From: Synechococcus sp. HK05
Lineage (GTDB): Bacteria > Cyanobacteriota > Cyanobacteriia > PCC-6307 > Cyanobiaceae
DNA: 64,000 nucleotides
NCBI RefSeq assembly: GCF_019104765.1
Contig: NZ_JAHRXJ010000004.1
Location: 124,001-188,000, forward strand
Direction of reading: 5' to 3'
The translations under genes and the position numbers were made by a program. Under the pieces are notes generated by a model. The model was not told where the DNA came from. It ran no database searches and worked only from the letters and a program-made list of their open reading frames with translations. Positions 19,489 through 29,253 of the stretch are shown piece after piece (the first letter of the stretch is position 1; every line of letters begins with the position of its first letter).

Positions 19489-21186
19489 ATGTCAGGAACG
19501 CCAGATCGTACCGGGCTCTATAAAAGTGTCTGCAACCCGGGCCCGGCGGGCCCTCCACCCCTGAACCAGAGCGCATTCCAGTTCGACACCATCGCCGATG
19601 GCCTGGCGGCGATTCGCAATGGCGAAATGGTGGTGGTGGTGGATGACGAAAACCGAGAGAACGAGGGTGATCTGATCTGCGCGGCGCAGTTCGCCACACC
19701 TGAGCAGATCAATTTCATGGCCACCGAGGCCCGCGGCTTGATCTGCCTGGCGATGGAAGGCGAGCGGCTGGATGCCCTCGACCTGCCGTTGATGGTGGAT
19801 CGCAACACCGACAGCAACCAAACGGCCTTCACGGTGAGCGTGGATGCGGGCCCCGAAAACGGAGTGAGCACGGGCATCTCGGCTGAAGACCGGGCCCGCA
19901 CCATCCAGGTGGCGATCCATCCGCAAACACGGCCGGCTGATCTGCGCCGCCCCGGGCACATCTTTCCGTTGCGGGCCAAACAGGGTGGTGTGCTCAAGCG
20001 GGCGGGCCACACCGAAGCGGCCGTTGATCTGGCGCGGCTCTCCGGTTTGTATCCGGCTGGAGTGATCTGCGAGATCCAGAACGCCGATGGCTCCATGGCG
20101 CGACTCCAGCAGCTCGTCGAGTACGCGCGGCTGCACGGGTTGCGGCTGATCAACATCGCCGACCTGATCCGCTATCGCCTCGACACCGAGCGCTTTGTGC
20201 GCCGTCAGGCCGAAGCCACCCTTCCCAGTGCCTTTGGCCAGTTCCGGGCGATCGGCTTTCGCAACGAGCTCGATGGCAGCGAACACGTGGCGATCGTGAA
20301 AGGTCAGCCCGAACAGGCTGAAGGTCCCGTGCTGGTGCGGGTGCACAGCGAGTGCCTCACGGGTGATGCCTTCGGATCCCTGCGCTGTGACTGCCGGCCG
20401 CAACTGGAGGCGGCGCTGCGGATGATCGAAGCGGCGGGTGAAGGCGTCGTGGTGTATCTGCGGCAGGAAGGGCGCGGCATCGGCCTGATCAACAAGCTGC
20501 GGGCCTATTCCCTGCAGGATGGTGGCCTCGACACCGTGGAAGCCAATGAGCGCCTCGGCTTCCCCGCTGATCTGCGCAACTACGGCGTGGGGGCACAAAT
20601 CCTCAGCGACCTGGGGGTCCACCGACTGCGCCTGATCACCAACAACCCCCGCAAGATCGCGGGCCTCGGCGGCTATGGGCTGCAGGTGGAGGATCGCGTG
20701 CCGCTGGTGATGGATCCAAGCCAACACAACGCCGCCTACTTGCAAACCAAACAGGTCAAACTCGGCCATCTCATGGACACACCCGCCGGCCGCGGACCAG
20801 CGGCGGTGCTGGCCTGGACCACCTCAGGGGACGAGAACCTCAGCAGCGAAGCCAAAGCGGCCCACTTTCAGGAACTGCGCGACTGGTGCACGGCCCACGA
20901 TCTTGAACTGGAGCTGGAGGAGCATTCCCGCGTGTTGGCGCTGCTCAATCAGCCTGATCTGGCGGTGTTGGTGGCCAGTGGCGATGCGGCGCAACTGGCG
21001 CAGGTGTTGCACACCATGGCCGGCTGGCCTCAAACGGGCAGCGTCAGCCTGCTGCTGGCCCCCGACAGCCAGCGCACGGTGCATCCCAGTAACACCCTGG
21101 AAGCGGAGCGACGCCCGCTGGTGGAGCTGCAGGCCAAGCGCCCCCAGCTCCGGGTGGATGCAGGCACGCTGATGCGCTGGAGCTGA
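19489..21186 (+). CDS. ribBA: bifunctional DHBP synthase / GTP cyclohydrolase II
   Basis: Two steps of riboflavin synthesis in one protein: ribulose-5-phosphate to DHBP, and GTP to the diaminopyrimidine. The N-terminal RibB domain is marked by [15 protein letters not shown] and by [21 protein letters not shown]. The RibA domain carries the zinc cysteines ([14 protein letters not shown]) and [12 protein letters not shown] further ~120 residues after GHLMDTP form a C-terminal extension beyond the classic two domains. The start at 19489 is the only canonical codon in frame before the RibB core. A TATAAA sequence and a GC-rich inverted repeat (19538-19552) lie inside the first 25 codons, so the mRNA or the start may differ from this call. 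Confidence 0.93.
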   Translation: MSGTPDRTGLYKSVCNPGPAGPPPLNQSAFQFDTIADGLAAIRNGEMVVVVDDENRENEGDLICAAQFATPEQINFMATEARGLICLAMEGERLDALDLPLMVDRNTDSNQTAFTVSVDAGPENGVSTGISAEDRARTIQVAIHPQTRPADLRRPGHIFPLRAKQGGVLKRAGHTEAAVDLARLSGLYPAGVICEIQNADGSMARLQQLVEYARLHGLRLINIADLIRYRLDTERFVRRQAEATLPSAFGQFRAIGFRNELDGSEHVAIVKGQPEQAEGPVLVRVHSECLTGDAFGSLRCDCRPQLEAALRMIEAAGEGVVVYLRQEGRGIGLINKLRAYSLQDGGLDTVEANERLGFPADLRNYGVGAQILSDLGVHRLRLITNNPRKIAGLGGYGLQVEDRVPLVMDPSQHNAAYLQTKQVKLGHLMDTPAGRGPAAVLAWTTSGDENLSSEAKAAHFQELRDWCTAHDLELELEEHSRVLALLNQPDLAVLVASGDAAQLAQVLHTMAGWPQTGSVSLLLAPDSQRTVHPSNTLEAERRPLVELQAKRPQLRVDAGTLMRWS

Positions 21187-21206
21187 GGGCTTCAGCTCCA
21201 GGGCGA

Positions 21207-21647
21207 TCAGTCGCTGATGGTGACGCTGTTGATGCGGCTGCCGTTCTTGAGCGCCAGCACCACATCCATGTTGCCGGTGTGGCCGAACACGGTGTGCACG
21301 CCATCGAGGTGAGGCTGCGCCTCGTGGCAGATGTAGAACTGCGAGCCACCGGTGTTGCGTCCGGCGTGGGCCATGGCGAGGGTGCCAGCCTGGTGCTTCT
21401 GGCTGTTGATCTCGCAGTCGATCTGATAGCCGGGGCCGCCGGTGCCGGCCATGCCACGGGCGCCTTCACGGCTGTTGGGGCAACCGCCTTGGGCCATAAA
21501 GCCAGGGATCACGCGGTGAAAGGCCAGGCCGTCATAGAAGCCGTCCTTGGCCAGCTTCACGAAGTTGGCCACAGTGTTGGGAGCGTCGGCTTCGAACAGC
21601 TCCAGTTCGATCGTGCCGGCGTCGGTCACCATCACGGCTTTGGTCAC
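21207..21647 (-). CDS. cyclophilin-type peptidyl-prolyl cis-trans isomerase
   Basis: A 146-residue single-domain cyclophilin that speeds proline isomerisation during folding. The order is typical of the small bacterial class: [19 protein letters not shown], the catalytic arginine in [30 protein letters not shown], and [12 protein letters not shown]. No signal peptide, so cytoplasmic. It stands alone between ribBA (convergent) and mtnP (divergent, 68 bp apart). Confidence 0.95.
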   Translation of the reverse strand: MTKAVMVTDAGTIELELFEADAPNTVANFVKLAKDGFYDGLAFHRVIPGFMAQGGCPNSREGARGMAGTGGPGYQIDCEINSQKHQAGTLAMAHAGRNTGGSQFYICHEAQPHLDGVHTVFGHTGNMDVVLALKNGSRINSVTISD

Positions 21648-21715
21648 AGAGAAAACAGGTGCAGACGGTTTCAGTATGGGTGCTCCGGTAGAAGAGTTGC
21701 AGCCGACACCGTTCC

Positions 21716-22627
21716 ATGGCTTCTCCCGCAGCGCTGAACCTTGCCGAGGCCCGTCTGGGCGTGCTGGGGGGGAGCGGCCTCTACGCGATGGAGGGGCTGG
21801 AGGACGTGCAGGAACTCACGATCGATACGCCCTTTGGCCAGCCTTCCGACAGCCTGCGACTGGGCCGGCTCGGGGGGATGGAGGTGGTGTTCCTGGCGCG
21901 GCATGGTCGCCATCACACCTATCTGCCCAGTGAAGTGCCCTACCGGGCCAACATCTGGGCGATGCGCTCCCTTGGGGTGCGCTGGATTCTCTCTCCCTCG
22001 GCGGTGGGCTCGCTGAAGGAGGAGATCAAGCCTCTGGACATGGTGGTGCCGGATCAGTTCATCGATCGCACCCACGACCGACCGAAGAGCTTCTTTGGTG
22101 AGGGTGCTGTGGCTCATGTGGCCCTCGCTGATCCCTTCTGCCCGAGCCTCAGCCGCCTGCTGGCCGATGTCGCCGACAGCTTGATGCCCGAGGGCCGCAC
22201 CCTGCACCGCGGCGGCACCTACCTCAACATGGAAGGGCCGGCCTTCTCGACCCGAGCCGAATCAAATCTGTACCGCAGTTGGGGTTGCTCGGTGATCGGC
22301 ATGACCAATCACACCGAGGCGCGCCTGGCACGCGAGGCCGAGATTGCCTACGCCACCCTCGCCATGGCCACCGACTACGACTGCTGGTATGCCGAACACG
22401 ACAGCGTGACGGTGGAGATGGTGATCGGCAATCTGCGGGCGAACGCCGCGCTCGCCACCCAGATCGTGCGCACCACCGCTGAGCGGATCGCGGTCCAGCG
22501 GCCCGCCAGCCCCGCCCACAGCGCCTTGCGCGATGCCCTGATGACGCCAGCCGATCAAGTGCCCGGCGCGACGCGACGGAACCTGAATCTGCTCACCGAG
22601 CCCTACTGGGGGTCATTCGAGGGCTGA
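21716..22627 (+). CDS. mtnP: S-methyl-5'-thioadenosine phosphorylase
   Basis: Splits methylthioadenosine with phosphate to adenine and methylthioribose-1-phosphate, salvaging the polyamine/SAM by-product. At 303 residues it fits the trimeric MTAP class: [13 protein letters not shown] phosphate loop, [23 protein letters not shown], the [13 protein letters not shown] nucleoside-binding motif, and [16 protein letters not shown] with ATDYDCW. Its 3' end overlaps the convergent murQ end by 15 bp. No other methionine-salvage gene is in the window. Confidence 0.95.
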   Translation: MASPAALNLAEARLGVLGGSGLYAMEGLEDVQELTIDTPFGQPSDSLRLGRLGGMEVVFLARHGRHHTYLPSEVPYRANIWAMRSLGVRWILSPSAVGSLKEEIKPLDMVVPDQFIDRTHDRPKSFFGEGAVAHVALADPFCPSLSRLLADVADSLMPEGRTLHRGGTYLNMEGPAFSTRAESNLYRSWGCSVIGMTNHTEARLAREAEIAYATLAMATDYDCWYAEHDSVTVEMVIGNLRANAALATQIVRTTAERIAVQRPASPAHSALRDALMTPADQVPGATRRNLNLLTEPYWGSFEG

Positions 22628-23524
22628 ACGGAGCTGGCCGCCGCTGCGCTCCAGCAGGGTGTGCGCTGCTGAGGGGCTGATGCCCTGACGGGCCATCAAC
22701 AACGCCAACTTCACCGAACCCTTGCTCTGCTGCAGCAGCTGCCGGCCCTGATCTCGATCCACATCGGCTAAATCGGAGAGGATCCGCAGCGCTCGGTCCT
22801 CGAGCTTGCTGTTGGTCACCGCCACGTCGACCATGCGGTTGCCGTAGACCTTGCCCAGGCGCACCATCACGCCTGTGCTCAGGATGTTGAGGGCCATCTT
22901 GGTGGCGGTTCCAGCCTTCAGGCGGGTGGACCCGGTCAGCACCTCGGGCCCCGTGAGCAGGCGAATGTCGATGTCGCAGGGCATCGGCACCTGCTCAGCC
23001 GGTACGCAGGCCATGGCAATGGCGAGAGCACCGAGGCGACGGGCATGGGTGAGGCCGCCATGCACGTAGGGCGTGGTGCCGCCGGCCGCAATCCCCACCA
23101 GCGCATCACTGGCCTGGAAATCCCGAGCGATCAGGTCGTCACAACCTGCATCGAACAGATCTTCCAGCCCCTCAGAGCTGCGAAGCAGCGCTGGCGCCCC
23201 GCCAGCGAGCACACCCTGCACCAACTCCGGCGGACTGCAGAACGTCGGCGGGCACTCCGCCGCATCGAGCACCCCCAGGCGACCGGAGGTGCCAGCACCG
23301 AGGTAGAAGAGGCGGCCGCCGGCGCGAAGACGTTCAGCGATCGCATCGATCGCAGCGCTGAGGGCCGGAGCTGCAGCGGCCACCGCCTCCTGGGGCCGGC
23401 GATCTTCCTCCACAAACACAGCCACCAGATCCTGGGTGCTCAGAGCATCGAGATCGGCGCTGCGGGGGTTGGCCTGCTCCGTGAGCAAATGCCCCCGTTG
23501 CACATCGGCGAAGGCACCGCTCAC
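22613..23524 (-). CDS. murQ: N-acetylmuramic acid 6-phosphate etherase
   Basis: MurQ removes the lactyl ether from MurNAc-6-phosphate to give GlcNAc-6-phosphate, recycling cell-wall sugar. The 303-residue protein has the SIS domain with YLGAGTSGRLGVLDAAECPPTF, where the glutamate is catalytic, and GIAAGGTTPYVHGGL and STRLKAGTATKMALNIL segments. The start overlaps the end of the DUF3110 gene by 4 bp (ATGA). Alone among recycling genes here, but the window also encodes dacB and an amidase. Confidence 0.95.
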   Translation of the reverse strand: MSGAFADVQRGHLLTEQANPRSADLDALSTQDLVAVFVEEDRRPQEAVAAAAPALSAAIDAIAERLRAGGRLFYLGAGTSGRLGVLDAAECPPTFCSPPELVQGVLAGGAPALLRSSEGLEDLFDAGCDDLIARDFQASDALVGIAAGGTTPYVHGGLTHARRLGALAIAMACVPAEQVPMPCDIDIRLLTGPEVLTGSTRLKAGTATKMALNILSTGVMVRLGKVYGNRMVDVAVTNSKLEDRALRILSDLADVDRDQGRQLLQQSKGSVKLALLMARQGISPSAAHTLLERSGGQLRSALE

Positions 23525-23943
23525 AGCAGCCCCTCAAGGCGGCGGCGGAAATCTTCGAGTTCGGCATTGCCGGTGCTGATCGGGTCTTCGGGAGCGGCCA
23601 CGGCCGGCTCCGCAGAGGCCTCCTCCTGATCCCGCCAGGAGGTCACGTCCATGTTTTTCTCGGGCGGCGCAATCAGCAGACGGTCTTCAGCGGACTGCGG
23701 CAGGAAACCGGCCGGCACGAAGCGGGCCTCATAGCCGGCGCTGCTGCAGAACTCCTCCATCTCGCGCCGCTCGATCGCTTCCACGGTTGGAGCGGGAAAA
23801 TCCTGCGCTTCCAACAGCCCGGCATAGCGCTCCGCATCGTCGCGGTCTTCAAACAGCAGCACCACGGTGGTGCCATTGAGCTCGAGGGAATGAATCCCCT
23901 CGTTGTCGCTGCCGGCATCGAACAGCAGGACGTGAACCGACAT
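23521..23943 (-). CDS. DUF3110 family protein
   Basis: A 140-residue cytoplasmic protein matching the cyanobacterial DUF3110 pattern: MSVHVLLFDAGSDNEGIHSL, then a FEDRDDAERYAGLLEAQDFP motif and EMEEFCSSAGYEARFVP. The N-terminal ~90 residues form the compact domain; the rest is acidic and likely disordered (PPEKNMDV to EDPISTG), ending in a short helix. The function is unknown. It is translationally coupled to murQ, and the dnaJ gene ends 48 bp upstream on the same strand. Confidence 0.8.
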   Translation of the reverse strand: MSVHVLLFDAGSDNEGIHSLELNGTTVVLLFEDRDDAERYAGLLEAQDFPAPTVEAIERREMEEFCSSAGYEARFVPAGFLPQSAEDRLLIAPPEKNMDVTSWRDQEEASAEPAVAAPEDPISTGNAELEDFRRRLEGLL

Positions 23944-23991
23944 CGTGGAGCAAACGCTGGCTTCAGTGTCTCACTGATCGCCAATGTCGGC

Positions 23992-24942
23992 TCAGGTCCG
24001 TTCACCATCAAGTTCCGCCGCCAACTGCTGCAGTCGGGCATACAACGCCTCCTCCGCTTCGGTGAGGGCCGAGGGCACCACCAAACGCACCTCCACCAGC
24101 TGATCGCCACGCTGATCCCCCTGCTGCAATCCACGGCCCCGCAGGCGCAACAGCCGTCCGCTGGAGGAGCCAGGCGGAATGCGCAGCTGCACCGGACCAT
24201 CCAGGGTGGGCACCACCACCGAACACCCCAACGCCCCTTCAGCAGGGGAAAGGTCCAGCTGGTACAGCACCCGCAGCCCATCAATCCTCAGCCCTTCCGG
24301 CGTGCGCACCCGCAACTGCAGAAAGTGGTCCGCCCCACCAGGAGCCACCCCGGACAGCCGCAAGCGCCAACCATCCCCCGCCATCGCCGGAGTCCACACC
24401 TCCACGCCGGTGCCATCGGGTAGATCAATCTCCACCCGCTCCCCGTGCAAAGCCTGCTCCGGCGTGAGCTCCACCAGCGACTCGCAATCGCTGCTCGCCA
24501 CCACAGGCGGCGGAGGCGGGGGTGCCGCGGTCACCTCACTACGGCCACGGGGAGCCTGGGAGGCCTCCTCCTCCGGCGCTTCGCGGCTGCGATCAGGTGC
24601 CGATCGGCGCTGGGGAGCACCGAACAGCTCCTCGACGTAGTCATGAAAGTCGGGAAAACCATGGGCAAAGAGATCGAGACCGGCTGCAGCCGCCTCGTTC
24701 GTATCGAGCCCCTGTTCCCATTGCTGCCGCCGCTGCGGATCACTCAGAACGGCGTAGGCCTCGTTAACGGCCTTGAACTGCTCCTCCGCGTGGGGATCAT
24801 TACCGTTGAGATCCGGATGCCAGCGGCGCGCCTGCTGGCGGAATGCCCGTTTGAGCGCCTGGGAATCGGCGCCCGGATCCAAGCCCAGCACCGCCCAATG
24901 GTTCACGGTCGTTTGAGAGGGGGCACGGCTCACTGGGCTCAA
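23992..24942 (-). CDS. dnaJ: DnaJ-type co-chaperone (type II, no zinc finger)
   Basis: Partner of the DnaK encoded directly upstream. The J domain spans about residues 13-78, with the HPD triad in RRWHPDLNGND and the KAVNEAYAVLSDPQRR helix. A low-complexity linker with a run of prolines follows (about 140-160), then a C-terminal substrate-binding region (about 165-300: LVELTPEQALHGERVEIDLP, SGRLLRLRGRGLQ). No CxxCxGxG repeats are present. The TTG start overlaps the dnaK stop (TTGA); GTG 24933 is an alternative. The dnaK-dnaJ pairing with a long-tailed DnaK matches the DnaK3-DnaJ3 arrangement of other cyanobacteria, which is thylakoid-associated. Confidence 0.9.
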   Translation of the reverse strand: MSPVSRAPSQTTVNHWAVLGLDPGADSQALKRAFRQQARRWHPDLNGNDPHAEEQFKAVNEAYAVLSDPQRRQQWEQGLDTNEAAAAGLDLFAHGFPDFHDYVEELFGAPQRRSAPDRSREAPEEEASQAPRGRSEVTAAPPPPPPVVASSDCESLVELTPEQALHGERVEIDLPDGTGVEVWTPAMAGDGWRLRLSGVAPGGADHFLQLRVRTPEGLRIDGLRVLYQLDLSPAEGALGCSVVVPTLDGPVQLRIPPGSSSGRLLRLRGRGLQQGDQRGDQLVEVRLVVPSALTEAEEALYARLQQLAAELDGERT

Positions 24943-27284
24943 TCCTCAGCCCAGGGATCCCCCTCGAATGGGGCAGGCCGCTCTGCACGGCGCTCTGATG
25001 GCCTGGAAGGCTCGTCGAATCGATCCGCCGGTTGATCGCCTCGCACGTCGCGCTCCCAGTCGCGAGCAACCCTGCTGGTGTCGTCGTAGCGGCTGTCGTA
25101 GTTGTCGCGTTCATACGAGTCGCGTTCGAACTGGTTGCGGTCGAACTGGTTGCGGTCATACGAGTCGCGGTCATACGGGTCGCGTTCGATCGCGTCACGT
25201 TCATAGGGGCCGGCGTTCGAGCGCAATGGCTCTCGGTCGTAGCCATCGCGTTCGCGCAGGTCGTCATAGCGAGGCGTTGGCACAGGAGCCGGGCGACTCC
25301 AGTCGTCGGCACCCCAGCCACCGCGGCTAGCACTCCAGGAGGGTTCAGCCCAGGGATCACGCCCACGACCCCGGGAATCCCAGTCATCCCACTCGTCGTC
25401 GGCAAAGAGTTCGTCCTTGAGGGAACCCAGGGTGTTCTTGAGACCCTGCAGAGGGCTGCTGTCCTGTTTGCGCTCACTGGCCAACCGGCGGTTGAGGCCA
25501 TACAGCGCCTCCTGCAGCTGGCTCACCGCCAAATCGAGATCGCCCAGGTCACCGGACGACAACTGATCCTGCACATCGCGCACAGCGATTTCCACAGCCC
25601 GTTGCTGGCGTTCAGCGCCGTAGGGCCCCAACTCCAAAGCCGCATCCCGCAGACGACGCTCCGCCTGGGCCACCAGCGTCTGCGCCCGGTTGCGGCGATC
25701 GATCTCAGCCTTACGGCGCCTGTCTTCACTGGCCTTCTGCTCGGCCTCCTCGATCAGGGTCTTGATCTCGTCTTCGCTGAGGTTCGAACCGCCCTGAATG
25801 CTCACACTCTGCTGGCGACCGGTGGTGCGGTCGGTAGCCGACACCTGCAGCAGCCCGTTGGCATCGATGTCGAACGACACCTGCACCTGGGGAACGCCCC
25901 GTGGAGCTGGTGGGATACCGGAAAGGCGGAAGCGGCCGAGGCTTTTGTTGCCCTCCGCCATCTGCCGCTCACCCTGGAGCACATGAACCTCCACGGAGCT
26001 TTGGTTCGCTTCCGAGGTGCTGAACACGTCGCTCTTGCGCACCGGGATGGAGGTGTTGCGCGGGATCAACACCTTCATCACGCCGCCGATGGTCTCCAAC
26101 CCGAGCGAGAGCGGCGTGACGTCGTTCAGCATCAGATCGCGAAGCTCACCGGTGAGGATCCCGGCTTGAACGGCTGCGCCGATCGCCACCACCTCATCGG
26201 GATTCACCGATTGGCAAGGCTCGAGCGGAATCAGGGTGCGCACCATCTCCTGCACCATCGGCATGCGGGTGGAGCCGCCCACCAGCACCACGTCGTCGAT
26301 GTCTTCGGCGGCAAGCCCTGAATCACGCAGGGCACGCTGCACCGGCCGGAGCAGGCGGTCGAGCAGATCTGGACACAGGCCCTCAAACGTGCGCCGCTCG
26401 AGGCTGGTTTCGATGTGCAGCGGCCCTGCGTCTGCCGTGGCGATGAAGGGCAGGGAGATGGGCGTGCTCTGCACACCGCTGAGCTCGATCTTGGCCTTCT
26501 CCGCGGCTTCGGTGAGCCGCTGCAGGGCCTGGCGATCGCGGCGCAGATCAACGCCGTGCTCAGCCTGAAACTGGTCGGCCAGCCAGTCCACGATGCGGCG
26601 GTCCCAATCGTTGCCGCCCAGTTGGGTGTCGCCGCTGGTGGCCTTCACATCGAACACCCCCTGGGCGATGCGCAGCACCGACACATCAAAGGTGCCGCCG
26701 CCCAGGTCGAACACCAGCACCCGCTTCACGGTGCTGCGATCGAAGCCGTAGGCCAGGGCGGCCGCCGTGGGCTCATTGAGAATCCGCTCCACGCTGATGC
26801 CGGCCAGGCGGCCTGCATCGCGGGTGGCTTGGCGTTGGGCGTCGTTGAAATACGCCGGAACGGTGATCACCGCCGCCTCCACCGGTTCACCCAGATAGGT
26901 GCTGGCGTCATCCACGAGCTTGCGCAGGATGCTGGCCACCAGCTCCTCCGGGGCGTACTCCCGCTCCGTGGCAGGACAAACCACCCGCACATTGCCCTGG
27001 TCGTTGGCCCGCACCGTGTAGGGCACCGAAAGGCTGCTCTCGTCCAGTTCGTCCCACTGGCGGCCTACGAAGCGCTTGAGATTGGCGAAGGTGTTGCGTG
27101 GGTTGAGCACCAGTTGGCGCCGCGCCAACTGCCCCACGAGCAATTCAGAGTCTTTGCTGAAGCCCACCACCGATGGCGTGGTGCGGCCGCCCTCGGCGCT
27201 GGCGATCACCTGCGGACGGCCGCCCTCCAGCACCGCCACCACCGAGTTGGTGGTACCCAGGTCGATGCCAACGATCCGTGCCAA
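24939..27284 (-). CDS. dnaK3: molecular chaperone DnaK with long charged tail (DnaK3 type)
   Basis: Hsp70 chaperone. The ATPase domain shows the phosphate-1 motif IVGIDLGTTNSVVAVLEGG, VFDLGGGTFDVSVL and VLVGGSTRMPMV; the substrate-binding domain follows from about 385 (NDVTPLSLGLETIGGVM). At 781 residues the protein is about 140 longer than E. coli DnaK. The tail (about 640-781) is rich in D, R, Y and W and contains a run of five-residue repeats. Length, tail and the coupled dnaJ fit DnaK3, the membrane-peripheral paralogue in cyanobacteria; the paralogue number is my inference. Divergent from pstC, 91 bp apart. Confidence 0.92.
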   Translation of the reverse strand: MARIVGIDLGTTNSVVAVLEGGRPQVIASAEGGRTTPSVVGFSKDSELLVGQLARRQLVLNPRNTFANLKRFVGRQWDELDESSLSVPYTVRANDQGNVRVVCPATEREYAPEELVASILRKLVDDASTYLGEPVEAAVITVPAYFNDAQRQATRDAGRLAGISVERILNEPTAAALAYGFDRSTVKRVLVFDLGGGTFDVSVLRIAQGVFDVKATSGDTQLGGNDWDRRIVDWLADQFQAEHGVDLRRDRQALQRLTEAAEKAKIELSGVQSTPISLPFIATADAGPLHIETSLERRTFEGLCPDLLDRLLRPVQRALRDSGLAAEDIDDVVLVGGSTRMPMVQEMVRTLIPLEPCQSVNPDEVVAIGAAVQAGILTGELRDLMLNDVTPLSLGLETIGGVMKVLIPRNTSIPVRKSDVFSTSEANQSSVEVHVLQGERQMAEGNKSLGRFRLSGIPPAPRGVPQVQVSFDIDANGLLQVSATDRTTGRQQSVSIQGGSNLSEDEIKTLIEEAEQKASEDRRRKAEIDRRNRAQTLVAQAERRLRDAALELGPYGAERQQRAVEIAVRDVQDQLSSGDLGDLDLAVSQLQEALYGLNRRLASERKQDSSPLQGLKNTLGSLKDELFADDEWDDWDSRGRGRDPWAEPSWSASRGGWGADDWSRPAPVPTPRYDDLRERDGYDREPLRSNAGPYERDAIERDPYDRDSYDRNQFDRNQFERDSYERDNYDSRYDDTSRVARDWERDVRGDQPADRFDEPSRPSERRAERPAPFEGDPWAED
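25096..25200 (-). repeat. seven tandem 15-bp units inside the dnaK3 tail
   Basis: Seven consecutive 15-bp units with a common pattern encode five-residue repeats of the form R-(D/N)-x-(Y/F/I)-(D/E) on the minus strand. Examples in order are RDAIE, RDPYD, RDSYD, RNQFD, RNQFE, RDSYE and RDNYD. Units 3 and 4 (25126-25155) are identical at the DNA level, so unit number could change by slippage. The repeat stays in frame. Confidence 0.85.
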
Positions 27285-27375
27285 CTGACTGACTGCGCCC
27301 CAGGGATTGTTGCCTAAGACCCAACGCTAACGGCCCTGCGCCAGACCTTTAGATTTGGGTCAGGTAAAGATCCCC

Positions 27376-28329
27376 ATGGCTGTGGGTGCCCGCCCTGAAC
27401 TCTTTTCGCAGCGGCGGCGTCCCCCCTGGGAACTGCTGATCGATCGTGGCTTCCAGAAGCTGGCGGTGGTGCTGGCGTCGGTGGTTGGCCTCGTGTTGGT
27501 GGGCATTTTGTTCACGGTGCTCGGCGGCGCCCGGGAGGCGATCGGTCGCTTTGGCCTCGCGTTCCTAACTACGTCCAACTGGGATCCGATCGGGGAGCAC
27601 TACGGCGCCTTCACCGCCATCTATGGAACGGTGGTCAGCTCCCTACTGGCCCTGGCGATTGCCGTTCCCCTCGGCGTGGGTACGGCCATCTTCCTCACGG
27701 AAAACATCATTCCCCTGGCGATTCGCCAGGTGCTTGGAGTGATGGTGGAGCTCCTGGCGGCGATCCCCTCGGTGGTGCTGGGGCTCTGGGGGATCTTTGT
27801 GATGGAGCCCTTCCTACGGCCAGGGCTCGAGAGCCTGCATCAATGGCTTGGCTGGCTGCCCTTCTTCTCCACCACTCCCCTAGGGCCAGGGATGGCGCCA
27901 GCGGTGTTGATCCTCGTGGTGATGATCCTGCCGATCATCACGGCCATCTCCCGCGATTCCCTGCAACAGGTTCCGCTCACGCTGCGGCAAGCGGCCTACG
28001 GCGTGGGCACCACCCGCTGGGGCGCGATCGTCCATGTAATCCTGCCGGCGGCGATTTCTGGCATCACCGGCGGCGTGATGCTGGCTCTGGGCCGGGCCAT
28101 GGGTGAAACCATGGCGGTCACGATGCTGATCGGGAACTCCAACAACTTCAGCTTCAGCCTGCTGGCACCCGCCAACACGATCTCCTCGATGCTGGCCAAC
28201 CAATTCGGTGAAGCCGATGGACTGCAGGTCTCAGCGCTGATGTACGCCGCCCTGGTGCTGATGGTGCTCACCTTGCTGGTGAACCTCCTGGCCCAGGTGA
28301 TCGTGCGCCGTTTGAGCCTCAAATACTGA
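27376..28329 (+). CDS. pstC: phosphate ABC transporter permease PstC
   Basis: One of two membrane subunits of the high-affinity phosphate importer. The 317-residue protein has a cytoplasmic N-terminus, a first transmembrane helix at about 28-50, a periplasmic loop, then five more helices. The permease coupling loop with the EAA-like pattern is in RQAAYGVGTTRWGAIVHVILP, and GGVMLALGRAMGETMAVTMLIGN is the conserved C-terminal part. ATG 27376 was chosen over TTG 27355. It leads pstCAB; no pstS is present in the window. I could not see a convincing Pho box in the 91-bp gap to dnaK. Confidence 0.94.
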   Translation: MAVGARPELFSQRRRPPWELLIDRGFQKLAVVLASVVGLVLVGILFTVLGGAREAIGRFGLAFLTTSNWDPIGEHYGAFTAIYGTVVSSLLALAIAVPLGVGTAIFLTENIIPLAIRQVLGVMVELLAAIPSVVLGLWGIFVMEPFLRPGLESLHQWLGWLPFFSTTPLGPGMAPAVLILVVMILPIITAISRDSLQQVPLTLRQAAYGVGTTRWGAIVHVILPAAISGITGGVMLALGRAMGETMAVTMLIGNSNNFSFSLLAPANTISSMLANQFGEADGLQVSALMYAALVLMVLTLLVNLLAQVIVRRLSLKY

Positions 28330-28334
28330 GCCCG

Positions 28335-29216
28335 ATGACGTCCTTCAACCGCGGCTCCTTAACCCTGCAGCCCTCCCTGGCGCGCAACCGCTGGAATCAG
28401 CTGCTCACCGCTACAGCAGCTCTGTTCACCGCTCTGGCGGTGCTGCCGCTGATCGTGGTGATCGCCTACGTGCTGTTCAAGGGTGGATCCTTGATCACCC
28501 TGCAGCTGCTCACCGAGCTGCCACCGCCGCCGGGGCTGGACGGCGGTGGCATCGGCAATGCCATCCTCGGCACCCTGATCGTCACCCTGGTGGCAGCCCT
28601 GATTGCCGTGCCCGTGGGCGTGGGAGCCGGCGTGTATCTGGCTGAATTCGCCTCAGTCGGCTGGTTTGCCCGCTTTGTGCGCTTTGGAACCAATGTGCTG
28701 GCGGGTGTGCCATCGATCATCTGTGGCGTGTTCGTGTACGGCCTGCTCGTGAGCACGCGCCTGTTTTTCAACCAGAGCTACAGCGCCCTGGCCGGCGGCA
28801 TCGCCCTGGCCGTGTTGATGTTGCCCACGGTGATCAAGACCACCGATGAAGCCCTGAAGCTGGTGCCCCAGGAGCTGCGCTGGGGGGCCATGGGCGTGGG
28901 CGCCTCGCGCTTTGTCACCATCACCCGCGTCACCTTGCCGGCGGCCTTCTCCTCCATTGCCACAGGCGTGGTACTGGCCATTGCACGGGCGGCTGGTGAA
29001 ACAGCGCCCTTGATCTTCACGGCCCTGTTCTCACCGTTCTGGCCTGAAGGATTGTTCAATCCGATCGCATCGATGTCGGTGTTGATCTACAACTTCGCGA
29101 TCATGCCCTATGAGGCCCAGATTGCTTTGGCCTGGGCGTCGTCGTTTGTGTTGGTGGTGATGATCCTGCTGGCCAATCTTTTGGCCCGTTGGCTGGGCCG
29201 CTTCAGCAACACCTGA
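28335..29216 (+). CDS. pstA: phosphate ABC transporter permease PstA
   Basis: Second membrane subunit of the phosphate importer, 293 residues. Six hydrophobic helices are apparent, the first at about 30-52. The permease coupling region is [18 protein letters not shown] followed by [24 protein letters not shown] cut into conserved pieces typical of PstA, and [15 protein letters not shown] is a family landmark. It follows pstC by 5 bp and precedes pstB by 37 bp. Confidence 0.94.
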   Translation: MTSFNRGSLTLQPSLARNRWNQLLTATAALFTALAVLPLIVVIAYVLFKGGSLITLQLLTELPPPPGLDGGGIGNAILGTLIVTLVAALIAVPVGVGAGVYLAEFASVGWFARFVRFGTNVLAGVPSIICGVFVYGLLVSTRLFFNQSYSALAGGIALAVLMLPTVIKTTDEALKLVPQELRWGAMGVGASRFVTITRVTLPAAFSSIATGVVLAIARAAGETAPLIFTALFSPFWPEGLFNPIASMSVLIYNFAIMPYEAQIALAWASSFVLVVMILLANLLARWLGRFSNT

Positions 29217-29253
29217 GCTCACCCATTCGCCCCTGTTCCCAGCCCTGATTTCC

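Noticed and set aside
25096-25200. CRISPR or intergenic direct repeat
   Set aside because: Units are 15 bp, contiguous without spacers, and lie in frame within dnaK3.
27285-27375. Pho box upstream of pstC
   Set aside because: Only partial matches to the 8-bp direct repeat pattern; spacing was not convincing.
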